Source: Pseudoroseicyclus tamaricis
GTDB taxonomy: Bacteria; Pseudomonadota; Alphaproteobacteria; Rhodobacterales; Rhodobacteraceae
DNA length: 64,000 nt
Direction: 5' to 3'
NCBI RefSeq assembly: GCF_012070395.1
Contig: NZ_JAAFYS010000004.1
Location: forward strand, 186,001-250,000
Shown here piece by piece: positions 51,125-59,446 of the stretch (position 1 is its first letter; every line of letters begins with the position of its first letter). The notes beneath the pieces were generated by a model. That model was not told where the DNA came from. It made no database searches and worked only from the letters and a program-made list of their open reading frames with translations. The translations under genes were made by a program, and so were the position numbers.

Positions 51125-51517
51125 ATGGGGATCCTCGGTATTCTGGTGGCCGCTGCGGCGGCGTTTCTCTTCGGCGCCGGCTGGTACATGGCGCTGTCGA
51201 AGCCATGGATGCGGGCAGCGGGCATCCGGAGGGAGGGTGGCCGGTCGGCCCCCAATAGCGCGCTGCCCTTCATCCTCTCGGCGCTGACGATGCTGATCGT
51301 GGCCGTCATCATGCGGCACATCTTCGCCACCTCCGGCATCACCACGTGGCACGGCGGGCTGACCTCCGGCCTCGGCATCGGGCTGTTCTTCATCTCCCCG
51401 TGGACGATGATCAACAACGCCTACGCCGGCCGGCCCTTCCTGCTGACGGTGATCGACGGCGGCTATGCCACCTTCGGCTGCGGCATCATCGGGACGATTC
51501 TGGCGCTGATGGCCTGA
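51125..51517 (+). CDS. DUF1761 membrane protein
   Basis: A 130-residue integral membrane protein with about four helices. FGAGWYMALSKPWMRAAGI near the N-terminus and TSGLGIGLFFISPWTMINNAYAGRP later are typical of DUF1761, a family of unknown function. ATG 51125 follows GGGAGCGCGGG. It follows the two tiny GWW proteins in the same direction and could share a transcript with them. Confidence 0.8.
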   Translation: MGILGILVAAAAAFLFGAGWYMALSKPWMRAAGIRREGGRSAPNSALPFILSALTMLIVAVIMRHIFATSGITTWHGGLTSGLGIGLFFISPWTMINNAYAGRPFLLTVIDGGYATFGCGIIGTILALMA

Positions 51518-51720
51518 CACTGATGGATGGCGGCGCGGTGGCGATGGCCTGAAACGCGAAAGGACCCGGGCATTCTGCCTCGGGCCCTCCACTCACCCCG
51601 TGTCTCCCACAACACTGGATAGCCATGGGGAGGTTATGCCGCAGACCGACGAAGGAAGCGTAAACAGCGCGTATCTTTCGCGCCCAAGCCGTTAGGATTT
51701 GCCTCAAATCCCTCCGGCGG

Positions 51721-51745
51721 CAAAAGGGGCGCCGTGGCGCCCCTT
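51721..51745 (-). terminator. Rho-independent terminator of ahcY
   Basis: AAGGGGCGCC at 51724-51733 and GGCGCCCCTT at 51736-51745 form a perfect 10-bp stem with a 2-base loop. On the minus strand TTTTG follows. It begins 5 bp after the ahcY stop. Confidence 0.8.
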
Positions 51746-51749
51746 CCCC

Positions 51750-53144
51750 TCAGTAGCGGTAATGCTCGGGCTTGAAGGGCCCTTCGACCGTCACGCCGAT
51801 ATAGGCGGCCTGCTCGGGTTTCAGCTCCGTCAGGCGCACGCCGATGCGGTCGAGGTGCAGGCGGGCGACCTTCTCGTCGAGATGCTTGGGCAGGATGTAG
51901 ACGCCGGGCTGATACTCCTCCCCCTTCGTCCAGAGCTCGATCTGCGCAAGCACCTGGTTGGTGAAGGAGGCGCTCATCACGAAGCTGGGGTGCCCCGTCG
52001 CGTTGCCGAGGTTCAGAAGGCGCCCCTCGGAGAGGAGGATGATCCGGTTGCCCGAGGGCATCTCGATCATGTCCACCTGGTCCTTCACGTTGGTCCACTT
52101 GTGGTTCTTGAGGGAGGCGACCTGGATCTCGTTGTCGAAGTGGCCGATGTTGCCGACGATAGCCATGTCCTTCATCTCGCGCATGTGCTCGATGCGGATG
52201 ACGTCGCGGTTGCCGGTGGTGGTGATGAAGATGTCGGCGGTATCGACCACATCCTCCAGCCGCACCACCTCGAACCCGTCCATCGCCGCCTGCAGCGCGC
52301 AGATCGGGTCGACCTCCGTCACCTTCACGCGGGCGCCGGCCCCGGCGAGCGAGGCGGCGGAGCCCTTGCCGACGTCGCCATAGCCGCAGACGACGGCGAC
52401 CTTGCCGGCCATCATCACGTCGGTGGCACGGCGGATCCCGTCGACGAGGCTCTCGCGGCAGCCGTACTTGTTGTCGAACTTCGACTTGGTGACGCTGTCG
52501 TTCACGTTGATCGCCGGGAAAGGCAGCTGGCCCTTCTTGTGCAGATCATAGAGCCGGTGCACGCCCGTCGTCGTCTCCTCCGAGACGCCCTTGATCGCGT
52601 CGCGCTGCTTGGCGAACCAGCCGGGGGAGGAGGCCATCCGCTTGCGGATCTGCGCGAAGAGGCACTCCTCCTCCTCGCTCTGCGGGGCGGCGATGAGATC
52701 CGTCTCACCGGCTTCGACGCGGGCGCCGAGCAGGATGTAGAGCGTGGCGTCCCCGCCGTCGTCGAGGATCATGTTCGCCGGGCCATCCTCGAAGTCGAAG
52801 ATCTTGTCGGCGTAGTCCCAGTATTCCTCCAGCGTCTCGCCCTTGATGGCGAAGACGGGGGTGCCGCCGGCGGCGATGGCGGCAGCGGCGTGATCCTGGG
52901 TGGAGAAGATGTTGCAGGAGGCCCAGCGCACCTCGGCGCCCAGCGCCTTCAGCGTCTCGATCAGCACGGCGGTCTGGATCGTCATGTGCAGCGAGCCGGC
53001 AATGCGGGCGCCCTTGAGGGGCTGCGCCTCGCCGTATTCCGCCCGTGTCGCCATCAGGCCCGGCATCTCCGTTTCGGCGATATCGAGTTCCTTGCGCCCG
53101 TAATCGGCGAGGGAGATGTCACGGATGATGAAATCGTCAGCCAT
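51750..53144 (-). CDS. ahcY: S-adenosylhomocysteine hydrolase
   Basis: A 464-residue NAD-dependent enzyme that splits S-adenosylhomocysteine to adenosine and homocysteine in the methyl cycle. The start ATG 53144 gives [20 protein letters not shown] and has AGGAG upstream. Landmarks are [46 protein letters not shown], the NAD motif [16 protein letters not shown], and the C-terminal [35 protein letters not shown] tail, whose end Lys-x-x-x-Tyr-Arg-Tyr closes the partner's NAD site. I saw no convincing SAH riboswitch in the 135-bp leader. Confidence 0.97.
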   Translation of the reverse strand: MADDFIIRDISLADYGRKELDIAETEMPGLMATRAEYGEAQPLKGARIAGSLHMTIQTAVLIETLKALGAEVRWASCNIFSTQDHAAAAIAAGGTPVFAIKGETLEEYWDYADKIFDFEDGPANMILDDGGDATLYILLGARVEAGETDLIAAPQSEEEECLFAQIRKRMASSPGWFAKQRDAIKGVSEETTTGVHRLYDLHKKGQLPFPAINVNDSVTKSKFDNKYGCRESLVDGIRRATDVMMAGKVAVVCGYGDVGKGSAASLAGAGARVKVTEVDPICALQAAMDGFEVVRLEDVVDTADIFITTTGNRDVIRIEHMREMKDMAIVGNIGHFDNEIQVASLKNHKWTNVKDQVDMIEMPSGNRIILLSEGRLLNLGNATGHPSFVMSASFTNQVLAQIELWTKGEEYQPGVYILPKHLDEKVARLHLDRIGVRLTELKPEQAAYIGVTVEGPFKPEHYRY

Positions 53145-53279
53145 TCTTGTGCGCTCCTGAGAGGGAAGTCGGTCGGCTCTTATCAAGCCGGGCAAGGGTT
53201 AGGAAGGCGTGACCACCGCCCCATGCACGGCGCCAAGGCCAGTTCCGCCCCGCCGCGAAGCGCGCTAGCCTGACGCGCC

Positions 53280-54233
53280 ATGCCCCAGACCGCGCCCCCT
53301 CCCCCCGCCACCGACCGCCAAGCGGTGGTGATCTGCTGCGATTCCGGCCACCTGCCCTTCGCCGCCGCCACCTTCCACAGCCTCGCGCGGATGACCCCTC
53401 ACCGCGGCTTCGACCTGATCCTCTGCACGACGGACGGGATCACCCTGCCTCCCGTGCTCGACCGCCTCGGCGTGCGCCTCCTCCACATCGAGGCGCCTCC
53501 GGGCCTGGCGGAGCTCAAGAGCACCCGCCTGCCGGCCAATGCCTATCTGCGCCTCTGGCTGCCCGACCGGCTGCTGGGGCAATACGACCGCCTCCTCTAC
53601 CTCGACACGGACATCTTCGTGCAGGGCGGCGACCTCTCGGCGCTGCTGGCCGCCGATCTCGGCCCCCACCCCGTCGGGGCGGTGCTTGAGCGGCCGCTCT
53701 GGGGCAAGCCGCGCTACCATGCCAAGGACTTCAAGGCGCTGAACCTGCCCCGCGCGCCCTACTTCAACTCCGGCGTCCTGCTGATCGACGTCGCCCGCTG
53801 GGTGGAGGGGGATGTCCTCTCCCGCTGCCTCGCGGTGGCGGAGCGGCATCAGGACAAGCTGCATTACCATGACCAGTCGCTCCTCAACATTGCGCTCTAC
53901 GAGGATTGGGCGGAGCTGAGCCCGCTCTGGAACTGGCAATGGGTGGGCCACCGCGTGCTCTTCGAGCCGCTGGCCGATCCCTACATCCTGCACCTCTACG
54001 GGCCGAACAAGCCGTGGCACGATCCCGGGGGGGCCATCCCCGCCCGCATCAAGGCGGAGTACCGGCTCTTCCTCTCCGAGCACTTCCCCGATGCCCCGGC
54101 CGACTACGGGCCCGAGCGTGCTCGCCTCGCCCCCGAGGCCGGGCTCGCCCGGCTCCTCTGGCGCCATGTCCGCACCGCGCGGGGGCTGCGCCGCTATCTT
54201 GCCCGTTTTCCGGGCAACCTGACGGCAGGATGA
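53280..54233 (+). CDS. Family 8 glycosyltransferase
   Basis: A 317-residue GT-A enzyme. AVVICCDSGHLPFAAATFHSL opens the nucleotide-sugar fold; KSTRLPANAYLRLWLPDRLL leads to the metal-binding DxD in LLYLDTDIFV; YFNSGVLLIDVARW and HDQSLLNIAL follow; HLYGPNKPW has the late metal-binding His. The family adds glucose or galactose to lipopolysaccharide cores and other acceptors. ATG 53280 is close to a GC-rich leader without a strong ribosome site. The next genes are in the same direction 56 bp on. Confidence 0.88.
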   Translation: MPQTAPPPPATDRQAVVICCDSGHLPFAAATFHSLARMTPHRGFDLILCTTDGITLPPVLDRLGVRLLHIEAPPGLAELKSTRLPANAYLRLWLPDRLLGQYDRLLYLDTDIFVQGGDLSALLAADLGPHPVGAVLERPLWGKPRYHAKDFKALNLPRAPYFNSGVLLIDVARWVEGDVLSRCLAVAERHQDKLHYHDQSLLNIALYEDWAELSPLWNWQWVGHRVLFEPLADPYILHLYGPNKPWHDPGGAIPARIKAEYRLFLSEHFPDAPADYGPERARLAPEAGLARLLWRHVRTARGLRRYLARFPGNLTAG

Positions 54234-54289
54234 GCGGCTTGCCCGGCCCGGCTGTTCAACCTGCCGTGCAATGCCTCTAGTCTCGGCCC

Positions 54290-55069
54290 ATGAGCCCCAG
54301 ACAGACGACCCTCGCCATCTTCACCGATCTCGACGGCACGCTGCTCGATCATGAAACCTATGACTGGTCGCCCGCCGCCCCCGTGCTGGCGCGGCTGAGG
54401 GATGCCGGCATCCCCGTCGTCCTCGCCTCCTCCAAGACAGCGGCGGAGATCGCGCCGCTGCGCGCCGAGATGGGCCTCTCCGCCTGCCCCGCCATCGTCG
54501 AGAACGGCGCCGGCATCCTCCCTGCGGGGGCGGAGACGGTGCCGGGCGAGGATTACGCCGCGCTCATGCAGCTCCTCTCCGGGCGCCCCGTCGCCCACCG
54601 CTTCCGCGGCTTCAACGAGATGAGCACCGAAGAGGTCGCCGCCACCACCGGCCTGTCGCCCGAGGCGGCCGCGAAGGCGAAGGCGCGGCAATTCTCCGAG
54701 CCCGGCCTCTTCGAGGGCAGCGATGACGAGCGCGAGGCCTTCGTGCAGGAGCTGGCGGGAGAGGGCGTGCAGGCCCGCGCCGGCGGGCGCTTCCTCACCC
54801 TCTCCTTCGGGCGGACGAAGGCGCAGGCGATGGCGGAGATCGCCCCCTCCCTCGGCGCCACGCTCACCGTCGCACTCGGCGACGCCCCCAATGACGTTGA
54901 GATGCTGGAGGCCGCCGATCTCGGCATCATCATCGCCAACCCGGCCCATGACCCGCTGCCCCTCCTGCCCGGCGAGGCGGAGGGGCGGATCACCCGCGCC
55001 TCCCTCACCGGGCCGGGCGGCTGGGCGGATGAGGTGGGCCGCATCCTCGACGAGAACGACATCCCCTGA
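54290..55069 (+). CDS. HAD-IIB phosphatase, mannosyl/glucosyl-3-phosphoglycerate phosphatase type
   Basis: A 259-residue HAD hydrolase. Motif I is IFTDLDGTLLDHETYDW (nucleophile Asp13), motif II ASSKTAAEI, a type IIB cap with FRGFNEMSTEEVAATTGLS, and motif IV LGDAPNDVEMLEAADLGI. The cap FNEMS and AKARQFSEPG patterns match phosphatases that dephosphorylate mannosyl- or glucosyl-3-phosphoglycerate. The following gene is a glycosyltransferase of the kind that would supply this substrate, and the two are 13 bp apart. Confidence 0.82.
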   Translation: MSPRQTTLAIFTDLDGTLLDHETYDWSPAAPVLARLRDAGIPVVLASSKTAAEIAPLRAEMGLSACPAIVENGAGILPAGAETVPGEDYAALMQLLSGRPVAHRFRGFNEMSTEEVAATTGLSPEAAAKAKARQFSEPGLFEGSDDEREAFVQELAGEGVQARAGGRFLTLSFGRTKAQAMAEIAPSLGATLTVALGDAPNDVEMLEAADLGIIIANPAHDPLPLLPGEAEGRITRASLTGPGGWADEVGRILDENDIP

Positions 55070-55082
55070 GTCAGGAGCTCCC

Positions 55083-56300
55083 TTGGCCGACTTCCACCAG
55101 AACGGCAACGTCGCGACGCTGCACAACCTCTCCACCCGCCGGGTGGAGGAGATGAGCCACGAGATCAACTCGATGGCGCGTGACAGGCCGATCACCCTGA
55201 TCCTCCCCTGCCTCTATTCAGAGCTGGAGGGGGAGGCGATCGGCAAGATCGTCGATGAGCTCAACGAGCTGCCCTGGCTGCACCGCGTCATCATCGGGCT
55301 CGACCGGGCAGATACGGCCCAATACCGCGACGCCGCCGCCTTCTTTAGCCGCCTGCGGCACGACCACGTCGTCATCTGGAACGACAGCCCCGCCCAGCTC
55401 GCCATCGGCGACCGCCTGAAGGAGCTGGGGCTCTACCCCTCCGAGCCCGGCAAGGGGAAGAACGTGTGGACCTGCCTCGGCTACAACATGGCCTTCCGCG
55501 ACAGCGCGGTGGTGGCGATCCACGATTGCGACATCACGACCTACCACCGGGACATGCTGACACGCCTCGTCTACCCGGTGCTGAACCCGAACCTGCCCTA
55601 CCAGATGTCCAAAGGCTTCTACCCCCGCATCGGCGGCGGCAAGATGAATGGGCGCGTTACGCGCCTGCTCGTCTCCCCCATGCTCATCGCGTTGAAGAAG
55701 GTGATCGGCGACCGCGACTACATCGATTTCCTGCGCGGCTTCCGCTACCCGCTGTCGGGCGAGATGGCGATGCGCTCGGTCATGCTGCCCGACCTGCGCA
55801 TTCCGTCGGACTGGGGGCTGGAGATCGGCATTCTGTCGGAGGCGTGGCGCAACCTTGCGCCGAAGTCCGTCTGCCAGGTCGAGATCGCCGACAATTACGA
55901 CCACAAGCATCAGGAGCTGTCGGAGGCCGACGCCAACACCGGCCTCTCCCGCATGAGCACCGACATCTGCAAGGCGCTCTTCCGCAAGCTGGCGGCGGAC
56001 GGGACGGTCTTCACGCCCAACATCTTCCGCTCCCTCAAGGCGACCTACTACCGGACGGCGCTGGACCTTCTGGAGCATTACGACGCCGACGCCACGATGA
56101 ACGGCCTTCAGCTTGACCGGCACAAGGAGGAGCGGGCCATCGAGCTCTTCGCCGAGAACCTGATGCGCGCCGGGCAGATCTTCCTCGAGAACCCCTTCGA
56201 ATCGCCCTTCATCCCGGCGTGGAACCGCGTCCACTCCGCCGATCCCGGCCTGATGGACGACATGCTCAAGGCGCTCGAAGAGGACAAGGCGGTCCTGTGA
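55083..56300 (+). CDS. Glycosyltransferase resembling glucosyl-3-phosphoglycerate synthase
   Basis: A 405-residue GT-A fold enzyme. The TTG start 55083 has AGGAG upstream and gives the common N-terminus ADFHQNGNVATLHNLSTR; the longer frame upstream shadows the phosphatase. ITLILPCLYSELEGEAIGKIV, VIIGLDRADTAQYRDA, the metal site AIHDCDITTY (DxD) and GFRYPLSGEMAM with SDWGLEIG are seen. With the neighbouring phosphatase it could make glucosylglycerate or mannosylglycerate, a compatible solute. The donor sugar is not decided by sequence. Confidence 0.7.
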   Translation: MADFHQNGNVATLHNLSTRRVEEMSHEINSMARDRPITLILPCLYSELEGEAIGKIVDELNELPWLHRVIIGLDRADTAQYRDAAAFFSRLRHDHVVIWNDSPAQLAIGDRLKELGLYPSEPGKGKNVWTCLGYNMAFRDSAVVAIHDCDITTYHRDMLTRLVYPVLNPNLPYQMSKGFYPRIGGGKMNGRVTRLLVSPMLIALKKVIGDRDYIDFLRGFRYPLSGEMAMRSVMLPDLRIPSDWGLEIGILSEAWRNLAPKSVCQVEIADNYDHKHQELSEADANTGLSRMSTDICKALFRKLAADGTVFTPNIFRSLKATYYRTALDLLEHYDADATMNGLQLDRHKEERAIELFAENLMRAGQIFLENPFESPFIPAWNRVHSADPGLMDDMLKALEEDKAVL

Positions 56301-56305
56301 GGGCG

Positions 56306-56351
56306 GCGGAAACCATATGGTTTCCGCGCGCGAATTCCATATGGAATTCGC
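56306..56351. promoter_or_regulatory. Two perfect 22-bp palindromes with CCATATGG cores
   Basis: Palindrome 1 (56306-56327, half-site GCGGAAACCAT) and palindrome 2 (56330-56351, half-site GCGAATTCCAT) are both perfect and share the central CCATATGG. Their centres are 24 bp apart. They begin 5 bp after the glycosyltransferase stop. No T tract follows, so an operator or processing site is as likely as a terminator. Confidence 0.65.
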
Positions 56352-56373
56352 CGCCCGGCCGGCCCCTGCCCGC

Positions 56374-56423
56374 GGCATGCGCGCGGTGCACGCCCTGTGC
56401 ACGCGCGGTGCACGCCTGGTGCC
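56374..56423. repeat. 11-bp tandem repeat with GTGCAC cores
   Basis: About 4.5 units of 11 bp: GGCATGCGCGC, GGTGCACGCCC, TGTGCACGCGC, GGTGCACGCCT and a partial GGTGCC. GTGCAC palindromes begin at 56386, 56397 and 56408, with GCATGC in register at 56375. The period is about one DNA turn and not a multiple of three, which argues against coding. It lies 38-87 bp before the HD-domain gene. Confidence 0.7.
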
Positions 56424-56460
56424 GTCCGCATCTGAAAGCCCAGCTGACAGGTCCCACGCC

Positions 56461-57051
56461 ATGACCCCGCCCCGCGCCTGGCAACGCATGCTCTCCGGCC
56501 GCCGGCTCGACCTGCTCGATCCGGCGCCGCTCGACATCGAGATCGAGGACATCGCCCACGGCCTCTCCTTCGTCGCCCGCTGGAACGGGCAGACCTCCGG
56601 CGACTGGCCCTATTCCGTCGCCGAGCATTCGCTGCTGGTGGAGGAGCTCTTCGCCCGCCTCTACCCGGCGGAGCCGGTGCGCTGGCGGCTGGCGGCGCTG
56701 CTGCACGATGCGCCGGAATACGTCATCGGCGACATGATCTCGCCGGTGAAGGCCGCCGTCGGCGCCGCCTATGGCGAGCTCGACGAGCGGCTGACGGCGG
56801 CGGTGCACCTGCGTTTCGGCCTGCCGGCGGTGCTGCCCAAGGAGCTGAAACGAAAGATCAAACGGGCCGACAAGGTCTCCGCCTGGCTGGAGGCGACGGC
56901 CATCGCCGGCTTCACGGAAAGGGAGGCGACCCGATTGTTCGGCCGCCTCCCGGAGGCCCAGTGCCAGGGCCTGTCGATCGTTCTGCGCCCGCCTCTCGAG
57001 GCGCGGGCCGATTACATCGCCCGCCACGCGGCGCTGCTGGCGGCGCTCTAG
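56461..57051 (+). CDS. HD-domain phosphohydrolase (YfbR-like)
   Basis: A 196-residue HD-superfamily protein. His in [13 protein letters not shown], the HD pair in [14 protein letters not shown] and a late Asp in [16 protein letters not shown] make up the metal site, in the order seen in 5'-nucleotidase YfbR and relatives. It may dephosphorylate deoxynucleoside monophosphates, but the substrate is inferred. ATG 56461 is chosen; an in-frame ATG at 56317 inside palindrome 1 would translate the repeats and is rejected. The stop shares CTAG (57048-57051) with the convergent YkvA gene. Confidence 0.8.
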   Translation: MTPPRAWQRMLSGRRLDLLDPAPLDIEIEDIAHGLSFVARWNGQTSGDWPYSVAEHSLLVEELFARLYPAEPVRWRLAALLHDAPEYVIGDMISPVKAAVGAAYGELDERLTAAVHLRFGLPAVLPKELKRKIKRADKVSAWLEATAIAGFTEREATRLFGRLPEAQCQGLSIVLRPPLEARADYIARHAALLAAL

Positions 57052-57428
57052 CGCACGGCCATTCCCCAGCGCAGCGCGATGGCAAGGCCGACGGCCCAGA
57101 GCGCCAGAACCATCGCCAGCCCCCAGCGGCTGACAGGGCGCCTCGCCAGCGCCCCCGCGGCCGCGCGGAAGCCACGCATCAGCGGGGCCGGGATGAGGCG
57201 AATGGCGATGAAGATGCCGGCGGGCACGAGGATCAGATCGTCGAGATAGCCGAGCACCGGGATGACATCGGGGATGAGGTCGATCGGCGACAGCGCATAG
57301 GCCGCCACGAGCGCCGCGACGGCGCGCGCCTGCCATGGCGTCCGCCGGTCGCGGGCAGCGAGCCAGAGCGCCAGCACATCGCGCTTCAGCCGGCGGGCCC
57401 AGCCCTGCAGGCGCCCGAACACCCCCAT
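57048..57428 (-). CDS. YkvA family (DUF1232) membrane protein
   Basis: A 126-residue protein with the DUF1232 signature [23 protein letters not shown] at about 43-65. A basic N-terminus ([16 protein letters not shown]) precedes it, and a hydrophobic helix lies at about 102-120 ([18 protein letters not shown]). The function of the family is unknown; it is probably an inner-membrane protein. It is convergent with the HD gene with a 4-base overlap of stops. Confidence 0.85.
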   Translation of the reverse strand: MGVFGRLQGWARRLKRDVLALWLAARDRRTPWQARAVAALVAAYALSPIDLIPDVIPVLGYLDDLILVPAGIFIAIRLIPAPLMRGFRAAAGALARRPVSRWGLAMVLALWAVGLAIALRWGMAVR

Positions 57429-57500
57429 CGGCTCTCCCCTTTCGGCCAGACGCTAGCCCTGCGGGCGCTGCGGCGGAAGGGCGTCTCGCCAAAAGCAAAA

Positions 57501-57529
57501 GAGGCGGCCCCGGGGAAGGTGGCCGCCTC
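57501..57529 (-). terminator. Rho-independent terminator
   Basis: GAGGCGGCC at 57501-57509 pairs with GGCCGCCTC at 57521-57529. On the minus strand the stem is followed by TTTTGCTTTT. It should end the small minus-strand gene at 57617-57748 and shield ykvA. Confidence 0.75.
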
Positions 57530-57616
57530 TCAGTCGTTCGTCTGTGCGCCCTTACCGATGGGCGCCGCCCGGCGACATCGCCCGGGCCCGTTACATCGCG
57601 CTGTCACGTGGCGCGA

Positions 57617-57748
57617 TTACCAGCGACGCTCCCAGTAGCGTTCGTCGCGCCGGCGCCGCTCGATGTCACGGCGCTGGATCTCGTCGAGCCCGTAGTCGCG
57701 GCGGCGGCCGAGGGCGGTGAGAAGGCTGTCTCCAAGGATTGTAAGCAT
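57617..57748 (-). CDS. Small basic protein divergent from a LysR gene (module 1)
   Basis: A 43-residue protein: a short hydrophobic start MLTILGDSLLTALG, then a very Arg-rich tail (RRRDYGLDEIQRRDIERRRR, DERYWERRW). ATG 57748 is chosen because GGAG lies eight bases upstream; an in-frame ATG at 57802 without ribosome site would give 61 residues. It is divergent from the LysR gene 97 bp away and ends before a good terminator. The pattern recalls small DUF1127-like proteins, but I cannot assign it. Confidence 0.6.
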   Translation of the reverse strand: MLTILGDSLLTALGRRRDYGLDEIQRRDIERRRRDERYWERRW

Positions 57749-57844
57749 TGCTGTCTCCATTGCTGTGGTGTGAGACAGGTCTACCCGCTCTTGCATGGTC
57801 ATCGCGAATCAATAGGATTTCCCTGATGTAAGCGGAGCTAACAG

Positions 57845-58711
57845 ATGGACTGGCGCACCCTTCCCCCTCTCGCCTCCCTCCGCGCCTTCGAGGCCGCGGC
57901 GCGCACGCGCGGTTTCACCCGCGCGGCGGAGGAGCTGAACGTCACCCATGCCGCCATCGTCCAGCAGGTGCGCAGCCTGGAAAGCGCGCTCGGGCTGCCG
58001 CTGGCGCGGCGCGAGGGCCGCGGCATCGCGCTGACGGAGGAGGGCGCGGCCCTGAGCGCCGCGCTGACCAAGGGCTTTGAGGAAATCGAGCTGGCCGTGG
58101 CCGAGCTGAAGGGGCGGGACGAGGGCGGGCCGCTTCGCGTCTCGATGACCCCGCGGTTCGCCACCCACTGGCTGGTGCCGCGCCTCGGCGCCTTCTGGAA
58201 GCTGCATCCCGACATCCCCATTTCGATGTCGCCAAGCCGCGAGCTGGTCGACCTCACGCGAGACCACTTCGACCTTGCCATCCGTTTCGGCGACGGCAAC
58301 TGGCCGGGGCTGGAGACGGAACGCCTGTTCTCGGCCCATTTCACCATCGTCGCCTCGCCGCGGCTCGGCCTCAAGGGCCCCCTGACCGTCGAGGAGCTGG
58401 CCGAGCAGCACTGGATCATCGAGGACGACTGGCCCGAGCAATTCGCCTATCTCAGCCGCCAGGGGCTGGATATCTCCTCCATCCGCCGCACCCACATGCC
58501 GACGGAAGACATGGCCGCGAGCGCCGTCGACGCCGGTATCGGCATCGGCGCCGCGATCACCGCCATGGCGCAGGACGATCTCGATGCCGGCCGGCTCGTG
58601 GCGTTGCACGCGACGGAGGAGACGCGGCTGGGCTACTGGATCTGCCGCCGGCCCGGCCCGGTGAGGGAAGACTTGCGCACGTTCCTGCGGTGGCTAAGGT
58701 CCGAGGTCTGA
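57845..58711 (+). CDS. LysR-family regulator (GcvA-like), copy 1
   Basis: A 288-residue transcription factor. The winged HTH spans about 7-65 (LASLRAFEAAARTRGFTRAAEELNVTHAAIVQQVRSLE), and the effector domain has PLRVSMTPRFATHWLVPRLGAFWKLHPDI and FDLAIRFGDGNWPGLE, as in GcvA-type regulators. The small basic gene at 57617-57748 is divergent from it and is a plausible target. The GNAT gene follows 17 bp later. The ligand is unknown. Confidence 0.9.
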   Translation: MDWRTLPPLASLRAFEAAARTRGFTRAAEELNVTHAAIVQQVRSLESALGLPLARREGRGIALTEEGAALSAALTKGFEEIELAVAELKGRDEGGPLRVSMTPRFATHWLVPRLGAFWKLHPDIPISMSPSRELVDLTRDHFDLAIRFGDGNWPGLETERLFSAHFTIVASPRLGLKGPLTVEELAEQHWIIEDDWPEQFAYLSRQGLDISSIRRTHMPTEDMAASAVDAGIGIGAAITAMAQDDLDAGRLVALHATEETRLGYWICRRPGPVREDLRTFLRWLRSEV

Positions 58712-58728
58712 TCAACAATCCACGCCCC

Positions 58729-59226
58729 ATGCCCGTCACCACACGCCCTGCCCGCCCCGAAGATGCCGCGCCGCTGGCCGCGCTGCTCAATCGCATCATT
58801 GCGAAAGGCGGCACCACCGCGCATCAGACGCCGTTCGATCCGGCCCGGATGACGCGCCACTACATCGCCCCGCCGCTCGGCATCTCCTGCACCGTGGCGG
58901 AGGAGGAGGGCGAGCTGATCGGCTTCCAGTCCCTCGTCTGGCCGGAGGACGAGGGCGACCCCTTCCCCGAGGGCTGGGCGATCATCGCCAGCTTCGTGGC
59001 CGAGGGCCATGCCGGCAAGGGGATCGGCCGGGCGCTCTTCGCGGCGACGCTGGAGGCGGCCCGCGCCGCCCATGTCTCGGTGATCGACGCCACCATCCGC
59101 GCCGACAACACCGGCGGGCTGGCCTATTACGGCGCCATGGGCTTCGAGGATTACGACAGGTTGCCCAACGTGCCCCTGCGCGACGGCAGCCACGTGGACA
59201 GGATCCGCAAGCGTTTCGACCTCTGA
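58729..59226 (+). CDS. GNAT family N-acetyltransferase
   Basis: A 165-residue acetyltransferase with a full GNAT fold: TTRPARPEDAAPLAALLNRII, GELIGFQSLVW, the acetyl-CoA loop AEGHAGKGIGRALFAATLEAAR (Q/R-x-x-G-x-G/A type) and DATIRADNTGGLAYYGAMGFEDY. The start ATG 58729 is preferred over an in-frame ATG at 58690 that would overlap the LysR gene. It is probably co-transcribed with the LysR gene. Its last 76 bases overlap the small minus-strand gene that ends at 59151. The substrate is unknown. Confidence 0.87.
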   Translation: MPVTTRPARPEDAAPLAALLNRIIAKGGTTAHQTPFDPARMTRHYIAPPLGISCTVAEEEGELIGFQSLVWPEDEGDPFPEGWAIIASFVAEGHAGKGIGRALFAATLEAARAAHVSVIDATIRADNTGGLAYYGAMGFEDYDRLPNVPLRDGSHVDRIRKRFDL

Positions 59227-59351
59227 GGCCGCGCCTCGGCGCGCAGCCGCTCCGCCTCGACGGCGTGGGCAAGGTAGCGGCGCTGGTGCCGCGCCTCCTC
59301 CTCCTGCCGTTGCCGCATGAGCATCTCGACCTGTATCGGGTGAAAGAGCAT
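59151..59351 (-). CDS. Small basic protein divergent from a LysR gene (module 2)
   Basis: A 66-residue protein starting MLFHPIQVEMLMRQRQEEEA, then helical and rich in Arg, Glu and Ala. ATG 59351 has AGGAGG nine bases upstream, one of the strongest ribosome sites in the window, so translation is likely. It is divergent from the second GcvA-like LysR gene 95 bp away. Its 3' end overlaps the end of the GNAT gene on the other strand. No family is recognised. Confidence 0.62.
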   Translation of the reverse strand: MLFHPIQVEMLMRQRQEEEARHQRRYLAHAVEAERLRAEARPQRSKRLRILSTWLPSRRGTLGNLS

Positions 59352-59446
59352 CTTGGGCCTCCTTTCTGGTGTTACAGCCGGAATAGCGCCACCATGGCGC
59401 CAGACGCGATTTAGCAATTCTGCTCAAACATAAGCCTGGCTTTGGT

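Noticed and set aside
53145-53279. SAH or SAM riboswitch in the ahcY leader
   Set aside because: A small CGGCT/AGCCG hairpin is present near 53189-53210, but I could not match it to the conserved cores of known SAH or SAM classes. A covariance-model search would decide.
56317-56460. Longer N-terminus for the HD-domain protein from ATG 56317
   Set aside because: It would translate the palindromes and the 11-bp repeat, has no ribosome site, and adds residues unlike the family. ATG 56461 fits better.
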